In this document: positions 50,955 through 59,495 of the stretch, one piece after another
How positions within the stretch are numbered: position 1 is the first letter of the stretch
How the letters are laid out: every line of letters begins with the position of its first letter
From: Ectothiorhodospiraceae bacterium
Lineage (GTDB): Bacteria; Pseudomonadota; Gammaproteobacteria; XJ16; Halofilaceae
DNA length: 64,000 nt
Direction of reading: 5' to 3'
NCBI GenBank assembly: GCA_007134775.1
Contig: SLKC01000071.1
Coordinates: 88,091 to 152,090, forward strand
Notes under the pieces: generated by a model
The model's database searches: none
The model's input: the letters and a program-made list of their open reading frames with translations, nothing else
What the model was told of the DNA's origin: nothing
Made by a program: the position numbers and the translations under genes

Positions 50955-51524
50955 TCAGGGCGCCTCGAACAGCTCCTTGCGCTTGTCGCGGACATCGCCC
51001 GGCGCGAGCCCTTGATCGCGCCGATCGGCGACATCCTCGGCCTCGATGGCCGTGAAGTCCTCGGGGAGTTGGTAGGCATTACCCCAGGCCTGGAGTGAAT
51101 AGTTCAAGACTTCGGCGACGTCACCGTCGTCAAGGTGCGCCATCGGCGCCATGAAGCCGCGGTAGGTCTCGCCATCCACCTCGATGTCGCCACTGAGCCC
51201 GTAGAGCACGACATCGATCAGATAATCGGTGCCTCCTTCTCGGGCGTAGAGACTCGGCAAATGTCCCGCAAGCGGCGGGAAGGCCCCCGCTCGACCTCGC
51301 CCGCTCTCCCGGTGACATGCAACGCAGGAACGCGCATAGAGCTGTTCACCGCCTGGGTCGGCCGTCGCCTCGACCGGCAGCGTGCCCTCGAATTCGGCGG
51401 TCCTGTCCGCATCGTCCTGATCATGCTGTGTTTGGCTGAACAGGTAGATCGTGTAAAGCAACGAGGCGGTGATGACGATTACCACCGCCCCCATGCCGAG
51501 GATGAGCCAGGCTTCTCGTCGCAT
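50955..51524 (-). CDS. Membrane-anchored c-type cytochrome
   Basis: This 189-residue protein has an N-terminal TM anchor (LILGMGAVVIVITASLLYTIYLFS) and one heme c site CVACH (about residue 67), followed by GAFPPLAGHLPSL and an axial-ligand Met candidate in GFMAPMAHLDDGDV. It looks like a single-domain class I cytochrome in the periplasm, for electron transfer. The partner is not evident: no oxidase or dehydrogenase genes are adjacent. It is convergent with pgpA. Confidence 0.85.
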   Translation of the reverse strand: MRREAWLILGMGAVVIVITASLLYTIYLFSQTQHDQDDADRTAEFEGTLPVEATADPGGEQLYARSCVACHRESGRGRAGAFPPLAGHLPSLYAREGGTDYLIDVVLYGLSGDIEVDGETYRGFMAPMAHLDDGDVAEVLNYSLQAWGNAYQLPEDFTAIEAEDVADRRDQGLAPGDVRDKRKELFEAP

Positions 51525-51553
51525 CGTTGCACTCGTTCCGGGCAGAGAGGGGG

Positions 51554-52138
51554 TCAGGGGAGCAGGAGGCCGTACGCGCGGAGCATGCCGGCGAGCGGGA
51601 TCAGCGGCAATCCCACGAGCGCCGTGGGATCGCGCCCCTCCATGCGGTCGAACAGCGTGATGGCATATCCCTCCGAGCGGATGCTGCCCGCGCAGTCATA
51701 GGGGGCTTCGGTGTGCAGGTAACGCTCGATTTCCTCGTCGGTGAGGGCCCGGAAGTGGATCGTGAACGGCTCTCGTAGCGTGCTCTCGACCCCACTCGCG
51801 CTGTCGCGCACACACAGCCCGGTATGGAATTCGACCCGCTGACCGCTGCACTGGCGGAGTTGCTCGCGTGCGCGTTCATGCGTGCCCGGCTTGGTCAGGA
51901 TGCGACCACCGACGGCGGCGACCTGATCCGATCCGATCACAAGGGCATCGGGGAACTGCCCGGCTACACTGTCGGCCTTGATCCGCGCCAGGCGCTCGAC
52001 GAGGCATTCGGGGGGCTCCTGCTCCCCGGGCGTTTCATCGCAGTCAGGCGAGCAGGTGACGAACGGCAGACGCAGGCGTTCGAGAAGTTCACGGCGATAG
52101 GGCGAACTGGAGGCGAGGACGATTCGACGCGCATTCAT
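51554..52138 (-). CDS. yceF: Maf-like nucleotide pyrophosphatase (YceF type)
   Basis: This is a Maf-family nucleotide pyrophosphatase, a house-cleaning enzyme that hydrolyses modified nucleoside triphosphates. The YceF type favours 7-methyl-GTP. The 194-residue protein has LASSSPYRRELLERLRLPF, the catalytic Asp region VIGSDQVAAVGG and GLCVRDSASG. Adjacency to yceD-rpmF, which the YceF subtype shares in gammaproteobacteria, supports the assignment. It is divergent from yceD. Confidence 0.9.
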   Translation of the reverse strand: MNARRIVLASSSPYRRELLERLRLPFVTCSPDCDETPGEQEPPECLVERLARIKADSVAGQFPDALVIGSDQVAAVGGRILTKPGTHERAREQLRQCSGQRVEFHTGLCVRDSASGVESTLREPFTIHFRALTDEEIERYLHTEAPYDCAGSIRSEGYAITLFDRMEGRDPTALVGLPLIPLAGMLRAYGLLLP

Positions 52139-52353
52139 GGAGAGCTATTCTCACTGCGATGGATGGGCCGCATGCCGAGCGGGCCATTGGCCGCTCGGCC
52201 GAGGCCCTTTGGCGCTCGCGACAGGGGGTGGCGCTTTGCGGGCAACCCGCATGAGTCAGGCCGCCCGGCCCGCGCGCGCAGCGTACCGAAGGCGCTCCGT
52301 GCCAACAAGGGGGCTTTGACAGAAACACGTCGGCGCCGTAGCATCACCCGGCT

Positions 52354-52890
52354 ATGTCGAAGTCGCTACCGGCCCAACTCGATGCCGTGGCCTGCGCCGC
52401 GCGTGGGCGCTCACTGCATGGAGCGCTGCCGATCGCTGTCTTCCATCGGTTGGCGGAATGGCTTGAAAGTACCAGTGGTAGCCTCGAATTCGCGCTCGAG
52501 TTCGGCCAGGATGAGCAAGGGCGCAGGTGCTTGCGGGGGCATGTGACCGGCGAGCTGCAGTTACTGTGTCAGCGCTGCGGGCACCGCTATGGCCTGCCCC
52601 TTGATCAGGATTTTGAACTGATCATGGTGGACTCGGATGCCGAGGCCGACTTGCTGCCTGAAGAGCTCGATGCGGTTACCATTGGCGATCGTCGGTCCGT
52701 CCACACTGTCGATTTGCTTGAAGACGAGCTGATTCTGGCACTGCCACTGGTGCCGCGTTGCGACAGTGTACGGGTATGTACACCAGCCGTGGAGCTGCTG
52801 GATTCGGAAGCATTGCTCGCGCAGGAGGAGGGTACACGCCAGCAGCCATTCGCCGAGCTGATGGGCGGTGATGATCAGATAGAACAATAG
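52354..52890 (+). CDS. yceD: DUF177 protein YceD
   Basis: This 178-residue protein of unknown detailed role belongs to the YceD family linked to 23S rRNA/large-subunit assembly and encoded next to rpmF. It has an N-terminal segment SLEFALEFGQDEQGRRCLRGHVTGELQL, a Cys-x2-Cys element (CQRCG) and VDLLEDELILALPLVPRC. It is followed by rpmF after 41 nt. It is the first gene of a yceD-rpmF-plsX-fabH operon. Confidence 0.85.
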   Translation: MSKSLPAQLDAVACAARGRSLHGALPIAVFHRLAEWLESTSGSLEFALEFGQDEQGRRCLRGHVTGELQLLCQRCGHRYGLPLDQDFELIMVDSDAEADLLPEELDAVTIGDRRSVHTVDLLEDELILALPLVPRCDSVRVCTPAVELLDSEALLAQEEGTRQQPFAELMGGDDQIEQ

Positions 52891-52931
52891 GTTACAGACA
52901 TAATTTCTCAGTCTTTTGAAAGGAGAGAGCC

Positions 52932-53126
52932 ATGGCAGTCCAGCAACGGCGCAAGAGCCCATCCCGGCGAGGCATGCGACGGGCCCACGATGGCCTGCGG
53001 AAGCCAACCCTGTCCACCGAGCCCACTACCGGCGAGGTACACCGGCGCCACCACGTGTCTCCGGAGGGGTTCTATCGCGGCCGCAAGGTCGTAGAAACGG
53101 TAGAAGACGACGAGGACGAGGACTAG
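52932..53126 (+). CDS. rpmF: 50S ribosomal protein L32
   Basis: This 64-residue ribosomal protein opens [22 protein letters not shown], the L32 N-terminus, and has the [18 protein letters not shown] core. No Cys-x2-Cys zinc motif is seen, as in E. coli L32. The end is an extra acidic stretch (EDDEDED) not found in E. coli. It is next to yceD and plsX, the classical locus. A GAAAGGAGAGAG ribosome-binding site precedes the ATG. Confidence 0.95.
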   Translation: MAVQQRRKSPSRRGMRRAHDGLRKPTLSTEPTTGEVHRRHHVSPEGFYRGRKVVETVEDDEDED

Positions 53127-53183
53127 AGCGGCTAGCCGTTATAGAGGCACGATGCGTTGACCGGCACGAGCGATAAACGCCGG

Positions 53184-54200
53184 ATGACCACACTCGCCAT
53201 CGACGCGATGGGTGGTGATCATGGGGCAGGCGTCATCGTGCCGGCCGCTGTCGCGGCCCTTCAGCGCCATGCGCACCTCGAGCTCGTCCTCGTCGGCGAC
53301 GAGGGTGTTCTGCGTGAGGCCTTGGAAACCGGCGGCGGGCATCCAGCCCGCTTGCACGTGCATCACGCATCCCAGATCGTCGGCATGGACGAGCCGCCGG
53401 CCCAAGCGCTGCGTTTTAAGAAGGACTCGTCGATGCGGGTGGCCATCGATCTCGTTCGAGACGGACGCGCGGATGCCTGCGTCAGCGCGGGTAACACGGG
53501 CGCGCTGATGGCGACGGCCCGGTATGTTCTGAAGACCCTGCCGGGTCTGGACCGGCCCGCGATTTGTACGGCAATGCCCGCGAGTCAGGGGCATACGCAC
53601 ATGCTCGACCTCGGTGCGAACGTCGAATGCTCTGCAGAGCACCTCGCGCAGTTCGCCGTTATGGGCTCCATACTTGCCACTGCTGTCGACAGTGTCGACG
53701 CGCCGCGCGTCGGTCTGCTCAATGTCGGTGCCGAGCAGATCAAGGGCAACGATCAGGTTAAGGAGGCAGATCGCCTGCTGCGCCAAAGCGACCTCAATTA
53801 CATCGGATTTGTCGAGGGCAACGATATCTATGGCGATCGCGTCGATGTGATCGTCTGCGATGGGTTCGTGGGTAATGTATCGCTGAAGACCAGCGAGGGG
53901 GTTGCCGAACTCATCGGCTCGTACCTGCGTCAGGAGTTCGGTCGCAACCTGTGGAACCGGATGGTGGGGGCGCTGGCACTGCCCATATTGCGCCGGATCA
54001 GGGAGCGTATCGATCCTCGGCGCTACAACGGCGCCAGCCTGCTCGGGCTGCAGGCGACCGTCATCAAGAGTCACGGCAGTGCGGACAGCGTCTCGTTCGG
54101 TCACGCGATCGACATCAGTGTCCTGACCGTTGACAAGGACGTGCCCGAGCGCATCGACCGCCATCTGGAAAAGTATCTTGCAGGGAGTGGGCCGTCGTGA
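53184..54200 (+). CDS. plsX: Phosphate acyltransferase PlsX
   Basis: PlsX makes acyl-phosphate from acyl-ACP for PlsY, at the start of phospholipid synthesis. The 338-residue protein begins MTTLAIDAMGGDHG, and shows VSAGNTGALMATARYVL, the glycine-rich region LNVGAEQIKGND and VCDGFVGNVSLKTSEG. The start at 53184 is chosen over a TTG at 53157. The stop overlaps the fabH GTG (GTGA). Confidence 0.95.
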   Translation: MTTLAIDAMGGDHGAGVIVPAAVAALQRHAHLELVLVGDEGVLREALETGGGHPARLHVHHASQIVGMDEPPAQALRFKKDSSMRVAIDLVRDGRADACVSAGNTGALMATARYVLKTLPGLDRPAICTAMPASQGHTHMLDLGANVECSAEHLAQFAVMGSILATAVDSVDAPRVGLLNVGAEQIKGNDQVKEADRLLRQSDLNYIGFVEGNDIYGDRVDVIVCDGFVGNVSLKTSEGVAELIGSYLRQEFGRNLWNRMVGALALPILRRIRERIDPRRYNGASLLGLQATVIKSHGSADSVSFGHAIDISVLTVDKDVPERIDRHLEKYLAGSGPS

Positions 54201-55165
54201 GCTTCGCGCGCTTGAGTGGGACCGGGAGCTACTTGCCCGAAAGGGTCATGACCAATGCCGAACTCGAGGCGCTGGTCGATACCAACGATGAGTGGATTCG
54301 GGAGCGCACCGGTATCCAGCAGCGCCACATCGTGGGTGACGACGAGACCACTTGCGATATCGCCGAACATGCCGCACGCCGGGCCCTGACGGCCGCCGGT
54401 CGGTCGCCGAGCGACGTCGATCTCATCGTCTTCGCGACCACGACACCGGACCGGATCTTTCCGGCCACGGCGTGCCTGCTGCAGGCTCGTCTTGGCATCC
54501 ACGGCTGTACCGCATTCGACGTACAGGCCGTGTGCACCGGCTTCGTCTATGCGCTCGGTATCGCCGATCGATTCATCCGCACTGGCGGTGCCCGCTGTGC
54601 ACTGGTCGTCGGCGCGGAAACCCTGTCGCGCATCGTGGACTGGACCGACCGCGGGACCTGTGTACTCTTCGGCGATGGCGCCGGCGCCGTCGTGCTCGAG
54701 GAGTCGAAGGGAGCGGGCATCCACTCCACCCATCTGCATGCCGATGGCCACTATGCCGACCTTTTGCATGTGCCGCGTGACAGTACCGATGATCCCGCCG
54801 GCAATGAGATGCCCGGTGGGTACATCCGGATGAAAGGCAACGAGGTGTTTCGTATGGCGACGAATACCCTCGGGCGGATCGTCGACGAGACCTTGCTCGC
54901 GAACGGCCTGGAGAAGCGGGACATCGACTGGCTCGTCCCCCACCAGGCCAATATCCGCATCATCGCGGCCACGGCGCGCAAGCTGAACCTGCCGCTCGAG
55001 CGGGTCATCGTCACGGTCGAGCGCCACGGCAACACTTCGGCCGCCTCGATACCACTGGCACTGGATGTGGGGATCCGCGATGAGCGCATCCAGCGCGGCG
55101 ATATGGTCCTGCTCGAGGCATTCGGGGGCGGTTTTACCTGGGGCTCGGCACTGCTCACATACTGA
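54197..55165 (+). CDS. fabH: Beta-ketoacyl-ACP synthase III FabH
   Basis: FabH starts fatty-acid synthesis by condensing acetyl-CoA with malonyl-ACP. The 322-residue protein has the catalytic Cys in DVQAVCTGFVYAL, His in VPHQANIRII and Asn in ERHGNTSAASIPLALD. The start is GTG 54197, coupled to plsX. In most relatives fabD, fabG, acpP and fabF follow. Here the next gene is uvrY, about 90 nt away, so the fab cluster is split. Confidence 0.96.
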   Translation: MSFARLSGTGSYLPERVMTNAELEALVDTNDEWIRERTGIQQRHIVGDDETTCDIAEHAARRALTAAGRSPSDVDLIVFATTTPDRIFPATACLLQARLGIHGCTAFDVQAVCTGFVYALGIADRFIRTGGARCALVVGAETLSRIVDWTDRGTCVLFGDGAGAVVLEESKGAGIHSTHLHADGHYADLLHVPRDSTDDPAGNEMPGGYIRMKGNEVFRMATNTLGRIVDETLLANGLEKRDIDWLVPHQANIRIIAATARKLNLPLERVIVTVERHGNTSAASIPLALDVGIRDERIQRGDMVLLEAFGGGFTWGSALLTY

Positions 55166-55253
55166 TCGGCAGCATCGATCCCGGCTGAACGGGCACCCAC
55201 GCGGCAGCCGTTGTAGAGAATAGGGCTGAGGCAACGGCGCAGGGGGAGCGGGA

Positions 55254-55913
55254 ATGGCGCGCGTATTGATCGCCGACGATCACGAGCTCGTACGAGCAGG
55301 GATCCGCCGCCTGCTCGAGGATCTGGAGCAGACCATCGTCGCCGAGGCGGCAACCGGCGAGGAGGCGGTTGATCTCGCCCGCCGGCAGCGCCCCGAGATC
55401 GCGTTCATCGACATCCATATGCCCGGGATGGGCGGTGTCGAGGCAACCCGTCGTATCCGCCGCCATCTGCCTTCATGTTGCGTCATCATCCTCACCGCGC
55501 ATCTCGATGGCCCGCTGCCCCGGACGCTGCTCGAAGGCGGTGTCGATGGGTTCCTGGCCAAGGGCTCATCGGTCGATGAGATGGCCGAAGCGATCGCCCA
55601 GGTGCTGCAGGGCAAACGCTACCTGGGGCATCAGATCGCACAGCGACTCGCCCTGGCGGCGGTGGAGGGCGAGCGCGAGTCGCCGTTCGACCGGCTCACC
55701 AACCGCGAGCTGCAGATCGCGCTCAAGCTGCTCGCGGGGGAACCGAACCGGGTAATCGCGGAGGAGCTGATCTTGAGCCCCAAGACCGTCACTACCTACC
55801 GCCAGCGTATCCTGAACAAGACGGGATGCCGTACGATGGCGGAGCTGTTGCGCCTGGCCATCCAGCACAACCTCGTCTCGTGGGATCGTGAGCTGCCTCC
55901 GGAGGCAGAGTGA
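55254..55913 (+). CDS. uvrY: Response regulator of the UvrY/GacA family
   Basis: This NarL/LuxR-type response regulator (219 residues) normally receives phosphate from BarA/GacS and activates Csr/Rsm RNAs. The receiver has VLIADDHELVRAGIRRLL, the phospho-acceptor Asp in FIDIHMPGMGG, and the Thr and Lys of the active site (LTAHLDG, LAKGSSV). The output has the HTH region LTNRELQIALKLLAGEPNRVIAEEL and SPKTVTTYRQRILNK. A GGGGGAGCGGG box precedes the ATG. The gene leads the uvrY-UDG-uvrC-pgsA group; uvrY-uvrC adjacency is classical. A BarA-type kinase is at 2336. Confidence 0.93.
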   Translation: MARVLIADDHELVRAGIRRLLEDLEQTIVAEAATGEEAVDLARRQRPEIAFIDIHMPGMGGVEATRRIRRHLPSCCVIILTAHLDGPLPRTLLEGGVDGFLAKGSSVDEMAEAIAQVLQGKRYLGHQIAQRLALAAVEGERESPFDRLTNRELQIALKLLAGEPNRVIAEELILSPKTVTTYRQRILNKTGCRTMAELLRLAIQHNLVSWDRELPPEAE

Positions 55914-56608
55914 CCGCGTCGGTCCCGCCCACGGTGTTCGATCCAGGCTGTCGCGACTGTCCGCGACTGGCAGCCCATCTCGATCGGGTCCGTGCCGACT
56001 TTCCCGGCTATCATGCCGCACCGGTGGCGCCCTTCGGGCCGACGGACGCCCGGCTACTCATCGTCGGCCTCGCGCCCGGTATGCATGGGGCGAATGCCAC
56101 GGGGCGGCCCTTCACCGGCGACCACGCCGGCATCCTGCTCTACCGGAGCCTCTACGAGATCGGCTTGGCGAACCAGCCCGAGGCGACGAGTATCGACGAC
56201 GGGCTGGAACTCTATGACTGCCGTGTGACGAATGCCGTGAAGTGCCTGCCGCCCGGTAACCGCCCGCATACGGCCGAGGTCCGTACCTGCAACGCCTTCC
56301 TCGCTGCCGAGATCGCCCGGTTTCCGCCCCGGGTCGTGCTCGCACTCGGCCGCGTCGCGCACGATGCCGTGCTGCGGGCGCTGGCGCGGCGGCTCAGCGC
56401 CCATCCCTTCGGCCACGGCCGCGAACACGGGCTCGATGGCGCCATGACACTGATCGACTCCTATCACTGCAGCCGCTACAACACCCAGACCCGTCGACTG
56501 ACTGCCGAGATGTTCCGCGATGTCCTCGCACGCGCGGCCGTCCTGCGCGAGGTCTCCGAAACACCGGGCAGCGCAGATGGTCCAACAACGTCGATGCGTG
56601 GACAGTGA
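55910..56608 (+). CDS. Family 5 uracil-DNA glycosylase (UdgB-like)
   Basis: This Fe-S uracil-DNA glycosylase (232 residues) removes uracil and deaminated bases. Motif A is GLAPGMHGANATGRPFTGDHAG, close to the UDGb consensus, and the C-terminal motif reads SYHCSRYNTQTRRLT. Cys residues that would ligate a 4Fe-4S cluster are C14 and C17 (GCRDC) and C101 and C117 (YDC, then KCLPPGNRP). It starts with GTG overlapping the uvrY stop and its stop overlaps the uvrC start (GTGA), so it is embedded in the uvrY-uvrC operon, which is not its usual place in the gammaproteobacteria I know. Confidence 0.88.
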   Translation: MTASVPPTVFDPGCRDCPRLAAHLDRVRADFPGYHAAPVAPFGPTDARLLIVGLAPGMHGANATGRPFTGDHAGILLYRSLYEIGLANQPEATSIDDGLELYDCRVTNAVKCLPPGNRPHTAEVRTCNAFLAAEIARFPPRVVLALGRVAHDAVLRALARRLSAHPFGHGREHGLDGAMTLIDSYHCSRYNTQTRRLTAEMFRDVLARAAVLREVSETPGSADGPTTSMRGQ

Positions 56609-58479
56609 AGGGCAGCGAGCACGACGTGAGCGAGACCGGTAGCGAGCCATTCGATGCAAAGGCATTCCTGCGCACGGTCTCGACCCGGCCGGGCGTTTAT
56701 CGCATGCTCGATGCCCAGGGGCGCGTGCTCTACGTCGGCAAGGCAAGCAACCTGCGCAATCGGCTCGGGAGCTACTTCCGCGACCGCGTCGACTCACCGA
56801 AGACGCGGGTCATGCTCTCCCACATGGCCGATGTCCAGGTCACCGTCACCCATACCGAGGCCGAAGCACTGCTCCTTGAGCATACACTGATCAAGGAGCA
56901 TCGCCCGCGGTACAACGTGCTGCTGCGCGATGACAAGAGCTACCCCCATATCTACCTCTCCACCCAGGACGAGTATCCCCGTCTGGCTCTCCACCGCGGC
57001 AGCACGAGCGGTTCGGGGCGCTACTTCGGGCCCTATCCGTCCGCCGGGGCGGTACGCAATACGCTTTACCTGATGCAGAAGCTGTTCCGGGTACGCCAGT
57101 GCTCGGACACCTACTTTCGCAATCGCTCGCGGCCCTGTCTGCAGTACCAGATCGATCGCTGCACGGCGCCGTGTGTCGGCTACATCACACCCGCGGACTA
57201 TGCCCGGGACGTCGAGCATGCCCGGCTCTTCCTCGAAGGGCGGGATGAGCAGGTCGTGCAGGGGCTGGTTCAGCGCATGGACGAGGCGGCGGCTGCCCGT
57301 GACTATGAAACCGCGGCGCAGATCCGCGACCGCATCCACGACATCCGCAAGGTCCGCGAACACCAGGCCGTCACGGGCGTTCGCGGCGATGTCGATGTCG
57401 TCGCCTGCAAAACCCAGGACGGCCAGAGCTGTATCCAGCTCTTCCTCATCCGCGACGGGCGCAATCTCGGCAATCGCGCCTTCTTCCCAGCGACGCCGCA
57501 GGGCGCCGACGAGCGCGACGTACTCTACGGCTTCATCACCCAGTACTACCTCGCGCATGAACCGCCGGGCGAGATCCTGCTCTCGCACGAACTCACCGAT
57601 CGCACCGTCGTTGAATCGGTGCTCCGCGAGCGCGCCGGCCACGCCGTCCAGCTCACCTCCCGTGTGCGCGGCGAGCGCCGCCGCTGGCTCGACCTGGCCC
57701 GGGCGAATGCCGCCGATGCCCTGGCGAGCCGGCTTGCCTCGCGGGCCGGTATGCAGGCGCGCCTGGAGTCCCTGGCCAATATCATGGCGCTCGATGCCCC
57801 GCCACAACGCATTGAGTGCTTCGACGTCAGCCATACCCGGGGTGAGGCGATGGTCTCCGCCTGTGTCGTCTTCACCAGCGAGGGGGCAGCGCGCAACGAG
57901 TACCGCCGGTTCAACATCCGCGATGTCGAACCCGGCGATGACTACGCCGCGATGTACCAAGCCGTGCAGCGGCGCTACCGCCGGTTGCGCGATGAGGGGC
58001 GGACGCTGCCCGATCTGGTGTTGATCGACGGCGGCAAGGGGCAGCTGAGCCAGGCGCGGGCGGCACTCGATGCCCTCGATATCGGGCCGGACCGCCTGCT
58101 GCTCGTCGGGGTGGCCAAAGGGGCCGAACGCAAGCCGGGGCAGGAAACCCTCTACATTGGTGATACCCTGAACGAACTGACCGTGGATGCCGAGACACCG
58201 GGCCTGCATCTCGTCCAGCAGATCCGAGACGAGGCCCATCGTTTCGCCATCACCGGGCACCGTGGTGCGCGCGCAAAGGCGCGCAACCGCTCGGTCCTGG
58301 AGGATATCCCCGGCCTTGGCCCGAAACGCCGCGCCGACCTGCTCAAGCACTTCGGTGGCCTCCAGGGCGTGCGCCGGGCCGGTGTCGAAGAGCTCGCCGA
58401 GGTGCCCGGCATCAGTACACGGCTCGCCCGCATCATTTATGATACGACCCACGGCAAAGCGGCCGGAGAGGAGAGATGA
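56605..58479 (+). CDS. uvrC: Excinuclease ABC subunit C UvrC
   Basis: UvrC makes the dual incision in nucleotide excision repair. The 624-residue protein has the GIY-YIG domain (RPGVYRMLDAQGRVLYVGKASNLRNRL), a Cys-rich linker (QYQIDRCTAPCVGYIT), UVR segment with the NRSRPC and RRRDYETAAQIRDR-like region, the C-terminal RNase H-like domain (IECFDVSHTRGEAMVSACVVF) and two helix-hairpin-helix repeats (DIPGLGPKRRADLLKHFGG, EVPGISTRLARII). The start is GTG 56605, coupled to the UDG gene. The stop overlaps the pgsA ATG. Confidence 0.96.
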   Translation: MKGSEHDVSETGSEPFDAKAFLRTVSTRPGVYRMLDAQGRVLYVGKASNLRNRLGSYFRDRVDSPKTRVMLSHMADVQVTVTHTEAEALLLEHTLIKEHRPRYNVLLRDDKSYPHIYLSTQDEYPRLALHRGSTSGSGRYFGPYPSAGAVRNTLYLMQKLFRVRQCSDTYFRNRSRPCLQYQIDRCTAPCVGYITPADYARDVEHARLFLEGRDEQVVQGLVQRMDEAAAARDYETAAQIRDRIHDIRKVREHQAVTGVRGDVDVVACKTQDGQSCIQLFLIRDGRNLGNRAFFPATPQGADERDVLYGFITQYYLAHEPPGEILLSHELTDRTVVESVLRERAGHAVQLTSRVRGERRRWLDLARANAADALASRLASRAGMQARLESLANIMALDAPPQRIECFDVSHTRGEAMVSACVVFTSEGAARNEYRRFNIRDVEPGDDYAAMYQAVQRRYRRLRDEGRTLPDLVLIDGGKGQLSQARAALDALDIGPDRLLLVGVAKGAERKPGQETLYIGDTLNELTVDAETPGLHLVQQIRDEAHRFAITGHRGARAKARNRSVLEDIPGLGPKRRADLLKHFGGLQGVRRAGVEELAEVPGISTRLARIIYDTTHGKAAGEER

Positions 58480-59060
58480 AGCTGACACTGCCGACCGCCC
58501 TGACGCTGGGACGCATCGGACTCGTGCCGGTGCTCGTAGCGCTGTTCTATCTCCCCTTCGAATGGGCCGGACCGGCGGCAGCGATCGCCTTCGCCCTGGC
58601 GGCAATCACCGACTGGCTCGATGGCTTCCTGGCCCGCCGGTGGGATCAGCAGTCGGCCTTCGGTGCGTTCCTCGATCCGGTAGCGGACAAGATCATGGTC
58701 GCGATCGTTTTGATCATGCTGGTGCAGGACAACCCGACGGTCTGGCTAGCGCTACCGGCGATGGTGATCATCTCCCGGGAGATCGTGATCTCCGCGCTGC
58801 GAGAATGGATGGCGGAGATCGGTCAGCGGGCACGCGTGGCGGTTAGCATGTTGGGGAAGCTCAAGACGGTGTTGCAGATGGTTTCGCTGGTGCTGATGCT
58901 TTGGGCCCAACCGATCGCGGGGCTTCCCGTGTACTACATCGGCATGGTCTTGCTCTACGTCGCCGCCTTGCTTACACTCTATTCAATGTATGAGTACCTG
59001 CGCGCGAGCTGGGAGGCCGGTCTCGTCGGGCCACAGGGAAGCGCGCAGAACGGCTCGTGA
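58476..59060 (+). CDS. pgsA: CDP-diacylglycerol-glycerol-3-phosphate 3-phosphatidyltransferase
   Basis: PgsA makes phosphatidylglycerol phosphate in the inner membrane, the precursor for phosphatidylglycerol. The 194-residue protein has LPTALTLGRIGLVPVLVALF, the CDP-alcohol phosphotransferase motif (TDWLDGFLARRWDQQSAFGAFLDPVADK) and several TM helices. It overlaps uvrC (ATGA) and is followed by tRNA-Gly, -Cys and -Leu, the conserved pgsA-tRNA arrangement of gammaproteobacteria. Confidence 0.96.
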   Translation: MKLTLPTALTLGRIGLVPVLVALFYLPFEWAGPAAAIAFALAAITDWLDGFLARRWDQQSAFGAFLDPVADKIMVAIVLIMLVQDNPTVWLALPAMVIISREIVISALREWMAEIGQRARVAVSMLGKLKTVLQMVSLVLMLWAQPIAGLPVYYIGMVLLYVAALLTLYSMYEYLRASWEAGLVGPQGSAQNGS

Positions 59061-59104
59061 GGCTTGACAGCAAACGGGCTGTGACTAAAATAGTGAGTTG
59101 CCGA

Positions 59105-59179
59105 GCGGGAATAGCTCAGTGGTAGAGCACAACCTTGCCAAGGTTGGGGTCGCGAGTTCGAATCTCGTTTCCCGCTCCA
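59105..59179 (+). tRNA. tRNA-Gly (anticodon GCC)
   Basis: GCGGGAA pairs with TTCCCGC as the acceptor stem. The anticodon loop reads TTGCCAA (GCC), the T-loop arm is GCGAGTTCGAATCTCGT, and CCA is encoded. It is the first of three tRNAs after pgsA. Confidence 0.96.
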
Positions 59180-59193
59180 TTTTTGCCGTATGA

Positions 59194-59217
59194 CCTCGGT
59201 CTTCCCGGGGTTTTTTT
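59194..59217 (+). terminator. Intrinsic terminator-like hairpin after tRNA-Gly
   Basis: CCTCGG and CCGGGG pair over a 5-nt loop (one T-G wobble), followed by a run of seven T residues. This would end a share of transcription between tRNA-Gly and tRNA-Cys, or it may be a processing site. Confidence 0.6.
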
Positions 59218-59252
59218 GTTTCCGCTACCCGGATGCAATGTGGCAGGCTACC

Positions 59253-59326
59253 GGCTAGGTGGCAGAGTGGTGATGCAGCGGCCTGCAAAGCCGTGTACGT
59301 CGGTTCGATTCCGGCCCTAGCCTCCA
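59253..59326 (+). tRNA. tRNA-Cys (anticodon GCA)
   Basis: Acceptor stem GGCTAGG pairs with CCTAGCC. The anticodon loop is CTGCAAA (GCA), the T-loop is GGTTCGATTCC and CCA is encoded. It lies 26 nt before tRNA-Leu. Confidence 0.96.
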
Positions 59327-59352
59327 TATTCTTCTGCCACCACAAAAACCCC

Positions 59353-59441
59353 GCCCGGGTGGCGAAACAGGTAGACGCAGAAGACTTAAAATCTTCCGGG
59401 CCTAGCGGCCCATGCCGGTTCGAGTCCGGCCCCGGGCACCA
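59353..59441 (+). tRNA. tRNA-Leu (anticodon TAA)
   Basis: Acceptor stem GCCCGGG pairs with CCCGGGC. The anticodon loop CTTAAAA gives UAA, a long variable arm is present and CCA is encoded. The total is 89 nt, as expected for a class II tRNA. An integrase fragment follows about 55 nt downstream, which suggests that the 3' end was used as an attachment site. Confidence 0.96.
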
Positions 59442-59495
59442 TCACCGCTTCCAGTACGTTCCCAACCGATCCAGTCACACCCCTGAAACCCGCAG
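59442..59495. other. Possible attachment-site flank after tRNA-Leu
   Basis: This short non-coding stretch lies between tRNA-Leu and the integrase fragment. The last part of the tRNA and this flank would be expected in attL/attR. No second copy of the tRNA 3' end was found by eye in the window. Confidence 0.3.

Noticed and set aside
56794..58605. Roughly 600-codon open frame antisense to uvrC
   Set aside because: Shadow of uvrC in a GC-rich genome. It contains no family motif.
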